DNA of 64,000 nt from Diploptera punctata (GCA_030220185.1 JASPKZ010007283.1:1139501-1203500); one strand, 5' to 3'; positions 20,048-32,073 are shown, counted from the stretch's first letter. The notes: generated from the letters alone by a model not told the origin. Numbers and translations are program-made.

Positions 20048-20742
20048 CATTATACATATTTTGTATTGCTGTTTTTAAAACCTTATCTTCTTTTAACAAA
20101 TTCCGTAAATTCACACATTTTTTTTCTAAATAAACGAATATAAATGAACCTGCTGCCCTGTCTTTTCAATTAAGTGTTCGTTCATAAATATATGATCAGC
20201 TCTTGAACTTACTACTCTATATCCTGCTTGTATATCCTTTTCTCTATTTTAATATCCTTCTTATAGAAATAATTTTAGGATTCTTACATACAAACGGCTG
20301 AATGTATTTAAAACTGTAATTTCTCTATAATTCTTACATCCATCTTTTCTTCCCATTTTGTAAATTACTGATGCAAGTTTGTGTTTCCATACTCGTAGTA
20401 CATCTTCACCATATAAGCATTTTTCAAATATTTATTTTATTAATTAAAATAATTCTTTGTACCACACTCAATTTATTCTGCATTTACCCTATTTTCATAA
20501 CAATACGTTTTATATATTACCGATGATATTGCTATTTCTAAATTAACCAAATCCTTCTCCTTGGACGATTGTCTTTAGAAAATGAGAACGACTCATAACA
20601 ATTCTTCAAAATACTTATTTCCATTCGGACAAAGTTATACGTATATTTTTTCTACTTTAAATCTATTGTTAACATTTGATCTCAATTTTTTAAGTTCTCC
20701 ATGCTTCTGTACTCCTTGTACCACCAATATAACTTTATGTGT

Positions 20743-21118
20743 CCACCGCTGTGGTCTCGAGGTAGCGTGCTGCCTTGCCACGCAGCTGGCACGGGTTCGA
20801 TCCCCGGTCGGGACAGTTTCCTAGGTGAGGTTTTTATCGGGGTTTTTCCTCACCTGTAACACAAATGTCAGGAAACTTTAAGGTCCAAACGGTCCCCGAA
20901 CATCATATGACCATCGCAATCATCATCATTCAATTTCATCTTAGATTAAGCTTAGGATTAAGGACTCTCATGGCGCACCACTATCATCATCATCCATCGT
21001 ATCATGGGGGCAATGTAACCTCGCCTTCCAGGCGCCCCAACCTCAGAAGTGGCTTACAATTACGCCATGCCAGGAGAGAACATCAGAAATATCCATAAGG
21101 ATAAACCTGGGGCATTAA
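20743..21118 (+). mobile_element. SINE2 head with a different 3' body
   Basis: The head CCACCGCTGTGGTCTCGAGG, B-box GGGTTCGATCCCCGG and TTTTTCCTCACCTGTAACAC match SINE2 up to about 20935. From there the usual CACACCTACAATTCCC...GGGCAGAATTACTATGG ending is absent. It is replaced by a block with CTCATGGCGCACCACTATC, AACCTCGCCTTCCAGGCGCC and GATAAACCTGGGGCATT. This is either a subfamily with another tail or SINE2 abutting an unrelated repeat. Confidence 0.75.
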
Positions 21119-21216
21119 AAAATATATAACATTATGTTTTATTATATGCTCTCTTCCAATGTTTTCTTCAGTTACTCTCTCTTGAACTACGGCTAGTGCT
21201 TTTTCAAATTCAATTG

Positions 21217-21219
<3 letters not shown>

Positions 21220-21310
<91 letters not shown>
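21220..21310. repeat. (CT)n(TA)n compound microsatellite
   Basis: About 54 bp of CT then 37 bp of TA. The same CT-then-TA order recurs immediately on the other side of the adjacent SINE2 (21648-21745). Confidence 0.95.
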
Positions 21311-21315
<5 letters not shown>

Positions 21316-21646
21316 CTTAGTAATTCTGCCCGAGGGCAGGTCCTTCACTGCAATCATAGCAATTTCAAGCTGTGCTTTGAAGCTTTACTAGGGAATTGTA
21401 GAATTGTAGGTGTAGTAGCATCCCATTGCTTTCCACACCGTTGAAGGATGATGATAATAATGATCAGGATGGTGTTGATAATGGCCGGATGATTTTGGGG
21501 GACCGTTGGGCCCTAAGCTTTCTGACATTTGTCTTACAGGTGAGGAAAAACCCCAAAAAAAACTCACCCAGGTGCGTGTACCGACCGGGAATCGAACCCG
21601 GGCCCGCTGCGTGACAAGTCAGCACTCTACCGAGACCACAGCGGTG

Positions 21647-21647
<1 letters not shown>
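21311..21647 (-). mobile_element. SINE2 copy between two (CT)n(TA)n tracts
   Basis: Full-length minus-strand SINE2: CCACCGCTGTGGTCTCGGTA head, GGGTTCGATTCCCGG B-box, TTTTTCCTCACCTGTAAGAC, and a terminal GGGCAGAATTACTAAGGATG. It is flanked by near-identical compound microsatellites, so these may be an expanded target-site duplication. It lies 3' of the LINE-D copy. Confidence 0.92.
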
Positions 21648-21732
<85 letters not shown>

Positions 21733-21745
21733 ATATATATATATT
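21648..21745. repeat. (CT)n(TA)n compound microsatellite
   Basis: About 52 bp of CT and 43 bp of TA with one TTTA interruption. It directly abuts the 3' end of the minus-strand LINE-D copy. Confidence 0.95.
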
Positions 21746-22722
21746 TACTTAATACTTAATACAGGCTTTCCACTTTACAGCAGTTTGCCTTGGATTCCTG
21801 CTTTCCAGAGATTCCTATCTTCCCATTGTCCATCTTCCATACCCCTCTTCATCATGGTATCATATATTCCCTCATACCATGCTCTTCTACTTCTCCCCCT
21901 CTTCCTTCTGCCTGGTACCATCCAATCCAACACCTGTTTAGGCCACTGGTCGTCCGACATTCGTTGTACATGTCCATACCACTGTAGAGCTCTCTTTGTT
22001 ATCCTATCGATAACAGTTTATTGTGCATCCATTTCCTGTCTGATATATGTATTTCGAATATGTTGTAGCCTAGATATTCTCATACTTCTTCGTAATCCAT
22101 CCATTTCTGTCGCCAAGATTATTTTCTGCATCCTTTCATTTATTGTCCAACTTTCTGATGCATATGTAAGTATACTTTCTATTATTGTCTGTATAATCTC
22201 TTTTTTTGTTTTTCTGGTCAAATTTCTATTCCATAAAAGACCATTCAGGGATCCAATCGCCTTCCTTGCACAATTTACTCTGTTAATAATATATTTTTCA
22301 CAAGTACCAGATTTATCTATTATAGATCCAAGATATTTAAATTCTTCAACACGTTTAATTATCATATTATTTGTTTGTAGGTCTTCTGAATTTCCTCGGA
22401 TTACCATATATTCTGTTTTAATATAATTTATCTTCAGTCCACCTACCTCGAATGCATCTTTCTAATCATATATTCTATATCTTCTTTATCTTGTCCTATT
22501 ATAATCTGGTCATCAGCGAATAATAAATTGTGAAGTAAATGGCCATTAATGTTGATTCCCATTTCCCTACATGACTTATTCCATTTCATTAATACATATT
22601 CTAAATATATCTTGAACAATGTTGGTGACATCCCGCATCCTTGTCTTAATCCTTTTGTTATATCAAATTCTGACGATGCTCTATTTCCAACTTTAATACT
22701 TGATTTACAATCATACATTCGT

Positions 22723-23118
22723 TTAATAAAATGTACTAAAGGATTGTGGTATTCCAAACTTCTCCATTGTCACCCAAAGCTTGTTGATGGGTACAGAGTC
22801 ATATGCCTTTTCCAGGTCTATAAATGCTATATGAAATTCTTTTCCTTTAGCCAACATCTTTTCTACAATCTGCCTAATCACAAATATATTATCAAGGCAC
22901 GATTTACCTGCTGAGAAACCTGTTTGTTCTTGTGATATTTTATTTTGTATTAGTTCCTCCAATCTAATTTTAATAATTGTACTTAACATTCTACTAATTG
23001 CTGCCATAACACTGATCCCTCTATAGTTTGATGGATCTCTTTCATTGCCTTTATTTTTGTATATTGCACTAATATACGATGACTTCCACTCATCCGGAAT
23101 AGGATATCCTTCTATCAC
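22723..23118 (-). pseudogene. LINE-D reverse transcriptase fragment
   Basis: A 131-codon open frame carrying RT blocks 1-3. IPDEWKSSYISAIYKNKGNE is followed by DPSNYRGISVM, then EQTGFSAGKSCLDNIFVIRQ (family block QxGFRxG) and AFIDLEKAYDSVPINKLW, which holds the first catalytic aspartate region (DLEKAYD). The FADD box lies in the overlapping next frame (22443-22757), so one frameshift breaks the domain. As part of a dead LINE copy it is not expected to be expressed. Confidence 0.85.
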
Positions 23119-23569
23119 TTGGTTAAAAAGTCTAGTTAAAATTCTTATAATTCCTGAACCACCATATTTAATTAGTTATATGGTTATTCCTCCTGGATCT
23201 GCCGCTTTTCCATTTTTTGCTGTTCTCAACACGTTTCTTACCTCCTCTTCTGTTATAAGTTCTTTTAAGTCACCCTTTCCGTTATCCAGTGTAGCATAAT
23301 CTGTAAATTCTCTCTTAGTTTTTGTTAAAAGCATTTTAAAATATTCCTGAAAAATTTTCATTGGTACTAAATTAAAACTATTTGTCATATTATCATTTCA
23401 CATGTTTGCAATTGTCCTCCATCCTTGGACTGACTTTGAATAGCCTACTTTATGCTCGATTTCTCCACATAGGCCTACCCTATTCCACGTTTCTTTTTTA
23501 TGTTTCCTGACTTCTGCTTTAACCTTACGTTTAAGTATGTTATAACTTTGATAATCTTCATCTTTCTTG

Positions 23570-23572
<3 letters not shown>

Positions 23573-23645
<73 letters not shown>
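23573..23645. repeat. (CT)n(TA)n compound microsatellite
   Basis: About 35 bp of CT then 38 bp of TA inside the LINE-D copy, leading into the tail of a SINE1. Confidence 0.95.
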
Positions 23646-23649
<4 letters not shown>

Positions 23650-23842
23650 TATTCCCACTACAGGCCTCTGGAAGCCCTTGGGGTAGTGGGAGATTAAGGC
23701 TCCCACTTTTTTTAGACAATCGGCACTTGATGTGAGCCTGCGTGACGGCAGGGATTTAAAAATCCTGACCCCCCCCGGGACTTGAACCTTCGACCTTCCT
23801 GCTTGTAGCGCAGTACCTAAACCACTACGCTACGGCGTGCCC
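23646..23842 (-). mobile_element. SINE1 copy, internally deleted
   Basis: The minus strand has head GGGCACGCCGTAGCGTAGTG, B-box GGTTCAAGTCCCGG and tail AAGGGCTTCCAGAGGCCTGT. About 100 bp of the usual body (the GTGCCGCCAGAGG to GTAAAGGCGG region) is missing. It is inserted with microsatellite into LINE-D, with TA on both sides. Confidence 0.88.
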
Positions 23843-23845
23843 GAT

Positions 23846-23868
23846 ATTATATATATATATATATATTT
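23846..23868. repeat. (TA)n microsatellite
   Basis: About 11 TA units after the SINE1 head. LINE-D sequence resumes at TTTGTTCATTC. Confidence 0.9.
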
Positions 23869-24790
23869 GTTCATTCTTTTATAGTAAATATTTATTTTAT
23901 CCTGAATATTTTTTTTAATATCTTCATTCCAGTAATACATTTTCTTATCATCATTATTTTTCCTCCTAACAACTGTTCAGTTGCAAATGAGTATTATTTA
24001 CAGTATACTGATACTGATCATCCAAATTTACAAATTCTGATTCTATTACTTTTTCGCATAGAGTGTTCTCGCCTATCAGTACTTCTAAAATATTATCCGG
24101 ATTTTTTAAAATTTCTTTTCAATTTAACTTCGTCGCCTATGCTTTTATTATTACAAAAATTAATTAAGGTTTTGACTTAACCACTGAGTGGCCACTCCCA
24201 CAATTGGGCTCTCTAAATGCTCGAACATCTTGAATCTATACCTTTGTGCTTTGTCTTCTAATAATATAATCAAGGGTTAGTTTTTGTCTATACTGTATCA
24301 TCATGCCATGTAAATTTATGTATATCTTTATGTTCATAAAATTCATTCACAATTTGTAAGGTATGTAGCTCACAGAAATCTGTTACTCTTTTTCCTTTAT
24401 CACTTATGTTTGTCTCTCCAAATCGACCTACTACTACACTCCTTACCCGACCATTTAAATCTCCAGCCAATACAATTCATCTGGATTTTCCAACTAAGGT
24501 CAAAACATTGTTGAATGTCTAAAAAAACATTTTTTTCAAAATACACTTATCTTCAATTATCCCTACTAAACTAAATTTCCTCGAAACAAATCTATGTTAA
24601 TTTTAATTATGTTCTCCTTCCCAATTAGTGTTCACTTCTTGTATTTCGTCTTAATCAATATTGAGATTCCTCTTTTTGTCCTTTGGTATTTTGATACCCC
24701 GCAATAAAAATTGTGTATAAGATCCCTGGATTTCAGAACTACATCGTTTCGGTTTTGGTTTTTGTTAACATGTAAGAGGGTATTAATTAA

Positions 24791-26059
24791 GGGTAATTCA
24801 ATTACAAGGTTAATAAAGGATGTTTGGGCGCCAGGAGTATCGGAAGGAATTCTCCATGTATGAGAACTTAGGTTGCTCAGGTTGGAAATTGGTAGAGCTG
24901 AGGTTCTTTTCTACAGGGATAAGCAAGGAGCTGGCCGGCGCAAGCCTACGCGAGATGAATTTTAATAAATAGGCTTTATTAATCTAAGCACACTGGATAC
25001 ACGTGTAATTGTAGACACATTTAATGTCGGATAAGGTATTGACCGCAGTAACGCATTTAGAATCCAGATGGAATCTCGACTGAATAATTTATAAGTGAAG
25101 TTATGTTTGTATTTTGCTAATTGATGGCCATGTCGGTGAGGCAGTCCCGACTCCCGCCTCAGTGAGCTACGCAGAACTCGGAACGTAGAACTATCTTTTA
25201 TCTGGGGTCTGTGGAGAATTCCTGCCCCGATGACTTACATAGAACTCGGAATTATCTTTTATATGTGCGCTGCGGAGAACTCCCGCCCCAATGAGTTACG
25301 CAGAACTAACTTAACATAATTTTATTGGGTACAAGGAAAACTTCGCTTACCCTCTCTCTGTACTCGTGTCGTCATGAGGTCATTACCTTGTCGTGATATA
25401 ACCCTTTTCTATATTGGTTGACAACGATTCCTTAGTACCAAAGAAGGGATTGCCGTCTTTCGATTGGACAAGGATCCACCATGTTTTCTGGAAGAATAAT
25501 TACTCCCATCCCAAAATACAGTCCTGCCGAAAGTTCGTACCCTGGGGAATCCCGGTCTAAATTTATTATATAACTTTCTTTAGGTCAGTGACTTTTTCCA
25601 GCTTGTTTGCTTGGCTTCGCGTTCTCGCGGTTTGTCTGGATCCTATAATGAGTTGTTTACTTCACGCTGTAGTTTCCAAGCCATACATCATTTCTTTGTT
25701 CATGACCTGTCAGCGAAGCTCGGTTTAAGATCGTAGATTGCAGGTCTACAAAGAAATGTCCGGTAATCCGCTAGTACAATAGATTTCTTCAAATGTTAAC
25801 TTTTTTGTGGCCGATTCAAATCCCTGTCGCTTGACAAATGCCGTGCCATGTACATGTTAAATGGTTTCCTTAATAACTAACTGATCGTTTATTCGGGATA
25901 CTATCAACTTCTTTAATTCAATTTATTTTTATTTAATGATATAAAAATCGAATCCCTCGTGTTCTCACGATTTGATTCCATATACGTTTCATATATCTGC
26001 GATGATTATTTCATCCAATATAACATTATAATAATACTCGTCCTAGTTAATTCATTATT
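24791..26059. other. Unassigned block between two parts of a LINE 5' region
   Basis: Endonuclease coding sequence stops near 24780 and an endonuclease start (NIGTWNIQ) appears at about 26190 on the same strand, so this 1.2-1.3 kb may be an insertion. TTGTTAAC occurs at about 24761-24768 and TGTTAAC at about 25794-25800. No coding signature is visible. It contains ~65-bp tandem repeats (25163-25310). An LTR fragment is possible but unproven. Confidence 0.4.
25163..25310. repeat. ~65-bp tandem repeat, 2+ units
   Basis: Units share GAGCTACGCAGAACTCGGAA, TATCTTTTAT, and TGYGGAGAAYTCCYGCCCC. Two full units and a third start (GAGTTACGCAGAACT) lie in direct orientation. Confidence 0.8.
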
Positions 26060-26212
26060 TTAATTTCTTAATCTAGGAGTCTGAGTGAAAGATTTTGCTT
26101 CACATGATGCTGTGTTGAATAAATCTCTGTAGCTCGTATTCCCGACTTTGTACGTCTTATTTCCTGAATATTCCAAGTCCCTATATTCATGGTCCGTTGC
26201 CGTAGCATTTTA
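26060..26212 (-). mobile_element. LINE endonuclease start fragment
   Basis: The frame within 26068-26310 reads MLRQRTMNIGTWNIQEIRRT. NIGTWNIQ is the first conserved motif of apurinic-like LINE endonucleases. It could be the 5' end of the LINE-D copy at 21.7-24.8 kb, separated by the block at 24.8-26.06 kb. Confidence 0.6.
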
Positions 26213-26213
26213 A

Positions 26214-26350
26214 TAATAATAAATATCAACCTGCAGGAAGAAGAAGACCAGGACGTCCACTCAAAAGACTTCTGGATGGTGTTTCTCTTGAGGCCGAAAC
26301 AGGTCAACAAATGGCCTAAATTCGTGAATGTACTATGATGATGATGATGA
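26214..26350 (+). mobile_element. LINE-B 3' end fragment
   Basis: The frame reads YQPAGRRRPGRPLKRLLDG, then EAETGQQMA and a stop, then TTCGTGAATGTACTATGATG and (ATG)n. It matches the LINE-B ending, where GRPxKRW is followed by ETGQP and an (ATG)n tail, as at 47.5 kb. Confidence 0.7.
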
Positions 26351-26374
26351 ATAATAATAATAATAATAATAATA

Positions 26375-27349
<975 letters not shown>

Positions 27350-27757
27350 CTTACTCACTGGCACTATCGAACCCGTAGGTTCATGGCCGCGCGGACATAA
27401 GCTCTCCATACATCCCTATCCTGAGCTAATGCTTTCCAATCATTCCTTGTATAATCTACTTCCCTCAAATCATAGTTAATGTTATTCTCCCACCTCAGTC
27501 TTGATCTATCAACTGGGCGTTTTCCCTCTGGCTTTCCTACAAGAAGCTTCCATGCAAGTCTTTCATTCCCCATACGTGCAACATGTCCTTCCCATCGTAG
27601 TCTACGAGACTTAACTGTTCTTATTATATCTGACTTCCTATAAAGACCATGTAGTTCATTGTTATGTGTCTTCTCCATTCGCCTGTTTGTTCATCTGTCT
27701 TTGGTCCAAACATTTTCCTAAGTACTTTATTCTCAAATACTTGTAATCTCCTTGCCT
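27350..27757 (-). mobile_element. RTE-A 3' copy (~408 bp)
   Basis: The minus strand encodes FENKVLRKMFGPKTDEQTGE, RLRWEGHVARMG, and GKRPVDRSRLRWENNINYDL before the stop. A one-base change joins two frames (27364-27678 and 27624-27836). It is 5'-truncated at GGCAAGGAGATTACAAG. Confidence 0.92.
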
Positions 27758-28205
27758 CAATAATAATCATCATCATCCTGCCAGGTATTAGTCCTAGTAG
27801 AACTGTTACGGCCTGAGAAAGCGGTTTTCGTGCCATCTTTTCATAGGTCGACCAAGTGACCGTTTCCCATTTGGACAGTAGTTCATTATTGCCTTGGGGA
27901 TCTTGGATATAGCCATTCTTGAGACATATTCCTTCCAGTTTAGCTGATATCTGGAGATGTAGTCCAGTATTGGTGACACATTAAGTTCTTGAAGGATTTC
28001 TACATTTTTCTTTCGATCCCATTTGGTGTAGCCAGCTGTTCGGCGCATAAATTTCAAGCTGTTAGCCTGTTTTCATCTCTCGTCCTTATAGTCCACGCTT
28101 CACTCCCTTAACATAGGACTGGTCGAGCCATTATTTGATAAAGACGAGTATGAGTTGAATTTTGCACTAATGAAGATTTTAAAACTCTATTAATGATTCC
28201 CATTG
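27758..28205 (-). mobile_element. LINE-B-like C-terminal fragment
   Basis: Frame 27806-28057 reads MKFMRRTAGYTKWDRKKNVE, LDYISRYQLNWKEYVSRM, and GKRSLGRPMKRWHENRF. This is the C-terminal part of a LINE related to LINE-B (compare TPKEDRIKN...GRPRKRW at 47.4 kb). Its (ATG)n-like tail is at 27760-27780. The 5' extent is uncertain. Confidence 0.7.
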
Positions 28206-28209
28206 ATTT

Positions 28210-29251
28210 GTTCCTAAAAGGTTAGTTAGACTTATACGAATGTGTCTAAATGGCACAAAGAGTAGGGTGCGTGTAGGCAAACAATTTTCGGACACTTTTG
28301 AAATCCAGAATGGGTTGAAGCAAGGAGATGCACTATCTCCTCTACTATTTAATTTTGTACTAGAGCATGCCATTAAATCTTTAGAGAATGAGGAAGGCTT
28401 ACAACTCAATGGTATTAATAAGTTGTTAGTTTATGCTGATGATTCAGTACTATTGGCCGATAGCGAGAAGATACTAAAGGACAACACGCACACACTATTG
28501 AGTAACACTAACAAATTAGGACTGGAAGTAAATATCAATAAAACTAAATATTTAGTCACACATACAAATTCATTATATAGGTAATGGAAATGGGCAGCTA
28601 ATGACAAATGAAGGTAAATTTGAGGAAGTGGCTGAATTCAAATACCTAGGAACAATAATGACAAATAGAAATGAGATGCACAAAGAAATTAAACATAGGC
28701 TCAATTCTGGAAATGAATGCTATTATGCATTGCAGAGACTTTTGATGTCCCAACTCCTTTCAAAAAACGTTAAACTGAAAATATATAAAACTATTATTCC
28801 ACCAGTTATATTATATGGGTGCGAAACATGGACTCTTACTTTAAGGGAGGAAATGAGATTACGAGTTTTTGAGAATACAGTTCTTAGGAAAATTTTTGGA
28901 CCAAAGAGAGATGTACAAACAGGTGAATGGAGAAGACCAAAAAACAATGAACTATATGGTCTTTATAGGAAGTCAGATATAATAAGAACAGTTAAGTATC
29001 GTAGACTGCGATGGGCAGGACATGTTGCGCGTATGGGGAATGAAAGAGATGCATGGAAGCTTCTTGTAGGAAAGCCGGAGGGAAAACGCCCAGTTGGTAG
29101 ACCAAGAATGAGGTGGGAGAATAACATTAACTATGATTTGAGGGAAGTAGATTATACAGGGAATGATTGGAAAGCATTAGCTCAGGATAGGGATGTATGG
29201 ATAGATTATGTTCCTTGTGGCCATGAACCTACGGGTTCGATAGTGCCAGTG

Positions 29252-29283
<32 letters not shown>
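28210..29283 (+). mobile_element. RTE-A copy including the RT active site (1.07 kb)
   Basis: Two frames joined by one frameshift near 28580. 28240-28584 has LKQGDALSPLLFNFVLEHAI and the catalytic KLLVYADDSVLLADSE. 28601-29260 has EEVAEFKYLGTIMTNRNEMH, PPVILYGCETWTLTL, RRLRWAGHVARMG and GKRPVGRPRMRW. The reading frame near the end is altered so that it runs past the usual MNLRVR stop. The (AAGT)n tail follows at about 29251-29283. Confidence 0.93.
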
Positions 29284-29335
<52 letters not shown>

Positions 29336-29349
29336 CTATCTATCTATCT
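29283..29349. repeat. (AAT)n then (TCTA)n
   Basis: About 52 bp of AAT follows the RTE-A tail, then four TCTA units that look like the tail of the next, minus-strand LINE. Confidence 0.9.
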
Positions 29350-29664
29350 TCGGGTTTTTACAACAGCTACAGCTGCTGTCGTCCTTCCGGGGCCAAACCT
29401 TCACCTCCAAGGCCTACGGTCTTGGGCATCTTCGATGCGTAGCCCTCTCAGCTTTCATTACTGTATTCATGTTTTCCTCCCATGTTAACCTTGGTCTCCC
29501 TCTTTTATTCTTTCTGTTCGGATGCCATTCATATAGTTGCTTTTGCCATCGCTCATCTTCCATTCTTAAGACATGTCCTAACCGCTTTAATTCCTTCTCT
29601 GCAATTCTTTCAATTATGCTTTCTTCTGCTTCCATTATGTTTCTAATTTCCTTATTTGTGACAT

Positions 29665-29666
<2 letters not shown>
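29350..29666 (-). mobile_element. LINE C-terminal fragment with (TAGA)n tail
   Basis: Frame 29414-29635 reads IIERIAEKELKRLGHVLRME, RWQKQLYEWHPN and NKRGRPRLTWEENMNTVM. This is the RTE-like post-RT C-terminus, but with a 3' sequence (AGCTGTTGTAAAAACCCGAAG) and a TAGA tail unlike RTE-A, LINE-B or LINE-D. It probably marks another LINE subfamily. Confidence 0.7.
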
Positions 29667-29711
<45 letters not shown>

Positions 29712-29712
29712 T

Positions 29713-29808
<96 letters not shown>
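29667..29808. repeat. (AAT)n/(ATT)n palindromic microsatellite
   Basis: About 42 bp of AAT switching to about 100 bp of ATT. The tract can form a long hairpin and generates misleading poly-Asn and poly-Tyr frames. Confidence 0.95.
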
Positions 29809-29809
29809 T

Positions 29810-30050
29810 ATAAAGAGGTTTACAATGGAATAAAACGTCTTCTGTGCCCAAAGCTTATTAAATTTTATCTTCTTTCTCCATTCTTCTCTATCTTCCCACT
29901 CCAATTCTTCCAGACCTAACTCCCTCATACCATTTCTTATATCATCCTTCCATTTAAATCTAGATCGACGTCTCTTTCCTTTCCCAGGTACATAATCTTG
30001 TCTCTGGCATTCTACGTATATGACCATACCATGCTAGTTGTCTGTATCTC
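29810..30050 (-). mobile_element. LINE-D-like C-terminal fragment
   Basis: The minus strand reads CQRQDYVPGKGKRRRSRFKW, then GMRELGLEELEWEDREEWRK and LWAQKTFY before an (AAT)n tail. The GRPRxxWKDDIRxGM-type C-terminus with W-DREEWR resembles the LINE-D ending (DGQWEDRNLWK). Confidence 0.7.
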
Positions 30051-30068
30051 ACAAAATATAATACTGAA

Positions 30069-30094
30069 TAATGATAATAATAATAATAATAATA

Positions 30095-30135
<41 letters not shown>
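30069..30135. repeat. (AAT)n microsatellite
   Basis: About 65 bp of AAT with one TAT interruption. Confidence 0.95.
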
Positions 30136-30136
<1 letters not shown>

Positions 30137-30229
30137 GTCTAATAGTAATAAAAATCGGAAACGTTCAATATTATTATCGAATCAGTAGTGTTTCATCATA
30201 TCTGAGCTGTTGAGAGATAGTCTCGATAT

Positions 30230-30660
30230 CATTAAAGTGAATGTTCGGCCCTATCGAAGTGGTTTACGAGAAGAGTAAAATAAAATATCCTAATTGGCAT
30301 ATATTATTGTCCAATCCATAGTTCTCTTGGCCGCTAGACTATTTGGCGACATTTCCGACAATATTTAAGCCCAAGATTGATACCTAACTGCTAAAACTGT
30401 AGTGGATGTGACAAGGGGTGAATAATAAAATGACCAAAATAATCTTGTTAGTGTCGTATCCATTGTTTCCACGATTATTAAGTATCTATGAGATTTCCGA
30501 TGATATTTAAACCTACGTTTGACCTCTAGCACCCCTAGGGAGTGTGAGGGAGGGATAAATAAAGTGTCTAAAATGAGCGATAGTTTTGTGGGCCGTTAAG
30601 CTGATTGTTGAGAAGAAGGTTGGAATAAATAAATACCCAGGTCGTCGGGTGTTCAACTAG
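30230..30660 (+). mobile_element. Helitron-like non-autonomous element, 3' part
   Basis: It contains two imperfect ~185-bp repeats, near 30345-30460 and 30490-30590, sharing TTTCCGAYRATATTTAARCC and AATAAARTGWCYAAAAT. It ends with ACCCAGGTCGTCGGGT, which can pair as a short hairpin, then GTTCAACTAGT. A hairpin shortly before CTAGT is characteristic of Helitron 3' ends. The 5' TC end was not located and there is no Rep/helicase. Confidence 0.4.
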
Positions 30661-30984
30661 TATTAAAATAATTGTATAGAATTGAAGCTAGTGAGTGTTT
30701 TGGTATGAGTTATGTCAGGTAAATCTCCTCAACAGCCGGCAATGCATAATTAAGGAGGGGTAATATTTTTATAGCTGGACGACGCAAGGCGTAGCTCGTC
30801 TGTTTTGTAAAACATCTTCACATCGCGTTCTAATAAATTACACATTGTTAGAATAATAATTGTTGTGTATTTGTTCCAGTTGTGTGACGCACGGCCACTA
30901 AAAACGATAACGGTGTGCTTTATTTTTTCCTGCATATCTCTCAACACAAATACTTATATCTCTGAACTTTTTTTACTCTTTCAT

Positions 30985-31365
30985 TATTAAATTATATCGC
31001 GGGTTCAAACCCGGCCGGGGCATCGAATTTTTTTTAGGACGGAAAAATCCAAGGAGCAAGTCCTCCGGGAGGGACTTTAAGCCGTGGGTCCCGAGTCTAA
31101 AGATTTTCAGGCTCGTAAAAAATCCTTAAGCCTGAATGAAAAGGCCTCTAAGCAAAATTTACCGAATTTTCCCATCCTAGTACTACCTTGGTTTCCTAGA
31201 TGTCAGTATGAGGCGGAACGCTGACCACGGAGCACTCAAAATTACATCTATGCGAAAACAAGTGTACTAAATTAGTATGGTTCAAATTCTTCCCTGTAGG
31301 GGGAGAGCGCCTAAATGTCTGTAAAGGGAAGACATAGGCTTACTATACAATACAATTATTAAATT
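30985..31365 (+). mobile_element. SINE6 (B-box-containing, single copy)
   Basis: CGCGGGTTCAAACCCGGCCG is a canonical B-box in a tRNA T-arm context. The body includes GAGCAAGTCCTCCGGGAGGG, CGGAACGCTGACCACGG and GGGAAGACATAGGCTTACTA. The A-box side is truncated or decayed. I call it a SINE from this architecture alone, since no second copy is in the window. Confidence 0.55.
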
Positions 31366-31616
31366 ATACTTCCTTATTTAAAGATTTCTGAAAATCATTA
31401 ATTATTTTTTTCAGCGTTTTCCTCAATTATTTACGTGAATTTAACTATCCTGCAATCACGTGTTTCATACAAGTTATGCATCTTTTGATAAGATATTTTG
31501 CTATATTCTTTGGACTCATATCTTCATTATTTTACTTTAAATTATCCCATTTTCTAATCAGTCAGATTTCCTACTCTGACACTAAAACTAACACATTATC
31601 ACTGTAGAATACACAA

Positions 31617-31955
31617 ATTTATGGCCACTCAGTCATAAACTCTATGTACATCCTTATTCTGAACCAGCATTTTCCAATCATCCCCTGTACAATGTACCTC
31701 CCTCAAGTAATGGTTAATGTTATTCTCCCATTCACTCTTGATCTAGCGTTCTCCCCAGGTTTTCCTATTAGGAGTTTCATTCCCTACTCGTCACATCCAA
31801 GTGTACAATTCTTAACTATTCTTCCCATAAATATCATGTATCTAAAAGTTATGTAATATTCTCCTTTCACTTGACTGTTCATCTCTATTTGGTCCAAAAA
31901 CGTTCCTACGAACTCTATTCTCAATCCCATTCGTAATCTTTTATACTCCCTATAT
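31617..31955 (-). mobile_element. RTE-A 3' fragment, decayed
   Basis: The minus strand follows the RTE-A C-terminus with many changes: CTGTACATCCTTATTCTGA, TCCCCTGTACAATGTACCTC, TTAATGTTATTCTCCCATTC, and TTCATCTCTATTTGGTCCAA. Short deletions and stops remove the frame. Confidence 0.8.
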
Positions 31956-32073
31956 TTATTTCCGTTCGGGTATTCTCTGTGCTTTGTTCTAATCCTGAAT
32001 TTATTATTTCACATTCTAAGATTTTCTAATTTGGAACTATAATTTACCATTTCATTCCTATACTTACTATTCG

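Larger units (their letters stand above)
18690..20740 (-). mobile_element. LINE-D-like copy, decayed, split by RTE-A
   Basis: The minus strand near 18850-18700 carries a C-terminus like GRKGRGRPKNTWLPDIQKVM. Near 19350-19300, FSAHDQVIIAQENDDVEYM is a damaged FADD region. Near 20400-20310, SVIYKMGRKDGCKNYREITV is RT block 2. Everything is frameshifted. A plus-strand RTE-A copy (19535-20047) interrupts it and SINE2 (20743) bounds its 5' side. It is more diverged than the LINE-D copy at 21.7-24.8 kb and may be a different subfamily. Confidence 0.65.
21746..24790 (-). mobile_element. LINE-D copy with EN and RT, disrupted
   Basis: Read 5'-3' on the minus strand. The endonuclease segment includes VLAGDLNGR near 24480 (frame 24288-24470, with GETNISDKGKRVTDFC and HKDIHKFTWHDDT). 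The RT frames follow: 23176-23388 (VRNVLRTAKNGKAADPGGIT), 22723-23118 (YKNKGNERDPSNYRGISVM, AFIDLEKAYDSVP), and 22443-22757 (FADD in HNLLFADDQIII). 22018-22407 continues with VEEFKYLGSI, and the C-terminus is at 21775-21960 (GRRKRGRSRRAW). Several frameshifts and stops occur. SINE1 with microsatellites interrupts it at 23573-23868. Confidence 0.88.

Noticed and set aside
21506..22426. 306-codon plus-strand frame
   Set aside because: It runs through SINE2, a (CT)n(TA)n tract (Ser-Leu and Ile-Tyr runs) and the antisense of LINE-D, so it is not a gene.
29635..30027. Frames rich in poly-Asn and poly-Tyr (also at 18.0, 27.2, 29.5, 61.4 kb)
   Set aside because: They are translations of (AAT)n/(ATT)n microsatellites. 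Only the non-repetitive C-terminal part here (LINE-D-like) is meaningful.
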